Assembly: GCA_023397905.1 (NCBI GenBank)
Contig: JAEWSZ010000062.1
Span: 1 to 53,103, forward strand
Length of the DNA stretch: 53,103 bases
Origin: Bacillota bacterium
GTDB lineage: Bacteria; Bacillota; Clostridia; Acetivibrionales; DSM-1351
Reading direction: 5' to 3'
Shown here: piece by piece, positions 53,041 to 53,103 of the stretch
How positions within the stretch are numbered: the first letter of the stretch is position 1
Layout: every line of letters starts with the position of its first letter
The notes under the pieces: model-generated
What the model was told of the DNA's origin: nothing
Database searches by the model: none
The model's input: the letters and a program-made list of their open reading frames with translations, nothing else
Made by a program: the position numbers and the translations under genes

Positions 53041-53103
53041 TTTCTGCCTCCTCGTCTGTGTACCAAAGGTATGCGTCCTCAAATTTTTCATAAGGACTGG
53101 CAG
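53027..53103 (-). CDS. C-terminal end of an ABC transporter ATP-binding protein (cut by window edge)
   Basis: On the minus strand from the window edge, the frame reads SPYEKFEDAYLWYTDEEAEN and stops at 53027-53029, overlapping the start of the permease. A FEDAYL-type ending is usual for ATPases paired with ABC-2 permeases. The catalytic part lies beyond the window. Confidence 0.65.
   Translation of the reverse strand, partial: ASPYEKFEDAYLWYTDEEAENESI

Noticed and set aside
1..53103. CRISPR array, insertion sequence, rRNA operon or prophage
   Set aside because: No regularly spaced repeats, transposase motifs, rRNA sequence or phage structural genes were found on either strand.

Overview
The window comes from an endospore-forming, monoderm, low-to-mid GC Firmicute, most likely a clostridium; the Tad locus layout would suit relatives of Ruminiclostridium/Acetivibrio or Lachnospiraceae, but I cannot place it further. 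Evidence: a gerA-gerB-gerC germinant receptor operon, cwlD, a spore photoproduct lyase homologue, strong GGAGG ribosome binding sites, frequent TTG/GTG starts, AGA/AGG arginine codons in most genes, and a Tad pilus locus with no outer-membrane secretin.

Layout. 1-0.8 kb: the 3' tail of a polymorphic-toxin-like gene broken by two compensating frameshifts, a probable immunity gene and an orphan toxin-like fragment. 0.9-3.1 kb: acyl-CoA synthetase and an XRE-cupin regulator (minus strand operon). 3.4-6.7 kb: a chemoreceptor lacking a sensor domain, an HD-GYP phosphodiesterase and a LysR regulator. 6.9-13 kb: full-length purL, a VanZ-like protein, a TIM-barrel isomerase and a DUF4097 lipoprotein. 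13.1-24.2 kb: an 11-gene Tad (Flp) pilus operon behind a near-perfect sigma-A promoter (tadZ, tadA, tadB, tadC, flp, three TadE/TadG-like pseudopilin proteins, an FHA protein and two prepilin peptidases). 24.2-30 kb: mixed metabolic and membrane genes (patatin, zinc phospholipase C-like, EamA half-transporter, YjbQ, TSUP transporter, MBL hydrolase, GNAT).

30-39.3 kb is a cell-envelope and sporulation block: a secreted Amidase_6 protein, a 3D-domain protein, a cyclic di-AMP (ydaO/yuaA) riboswitch with its own promoter and an intrinsic terminator ahead of dapB, a DacF-like protein that has lost all three penicillin-binding-protein active-site motifs, and gerABC behind a sigma-G-type promoter with a small 55-residue membrane protein downstream. 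39.4-44 kb: a DUF2971 protein, a TetM/EF-G-like GTPase, a GNAT and cwlD. 44.1-50.1 kb (spore photoproduct lyase homologue, AraC regulator, two ABC half-transporters) uses CGN arginine codons and looks acquired. 50.1-53.1 kb: a small orphan gene, class I fructose-bisphosphate aldolase, tRNA-Trp, a decayed TIM-barrel isomerase fragment and an ABC-2 exporter cut by the window edge.

The most noteworthy points are the c-di-AMP riboswitch assigned to dapB, the apparently inactive DacF homologue beside it, the Tad locus with two prepilin peptidases flanking an FHA protein, a 13-bp perfect inverted repeat between lysR and purL, and a spore photoproduct lyase homologue with serine where the hydrogen-donor cysteine is expected. 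I did not find a complete new system that I can defend as such; no CRISPR array, insertion sequence or rRNA was seen.
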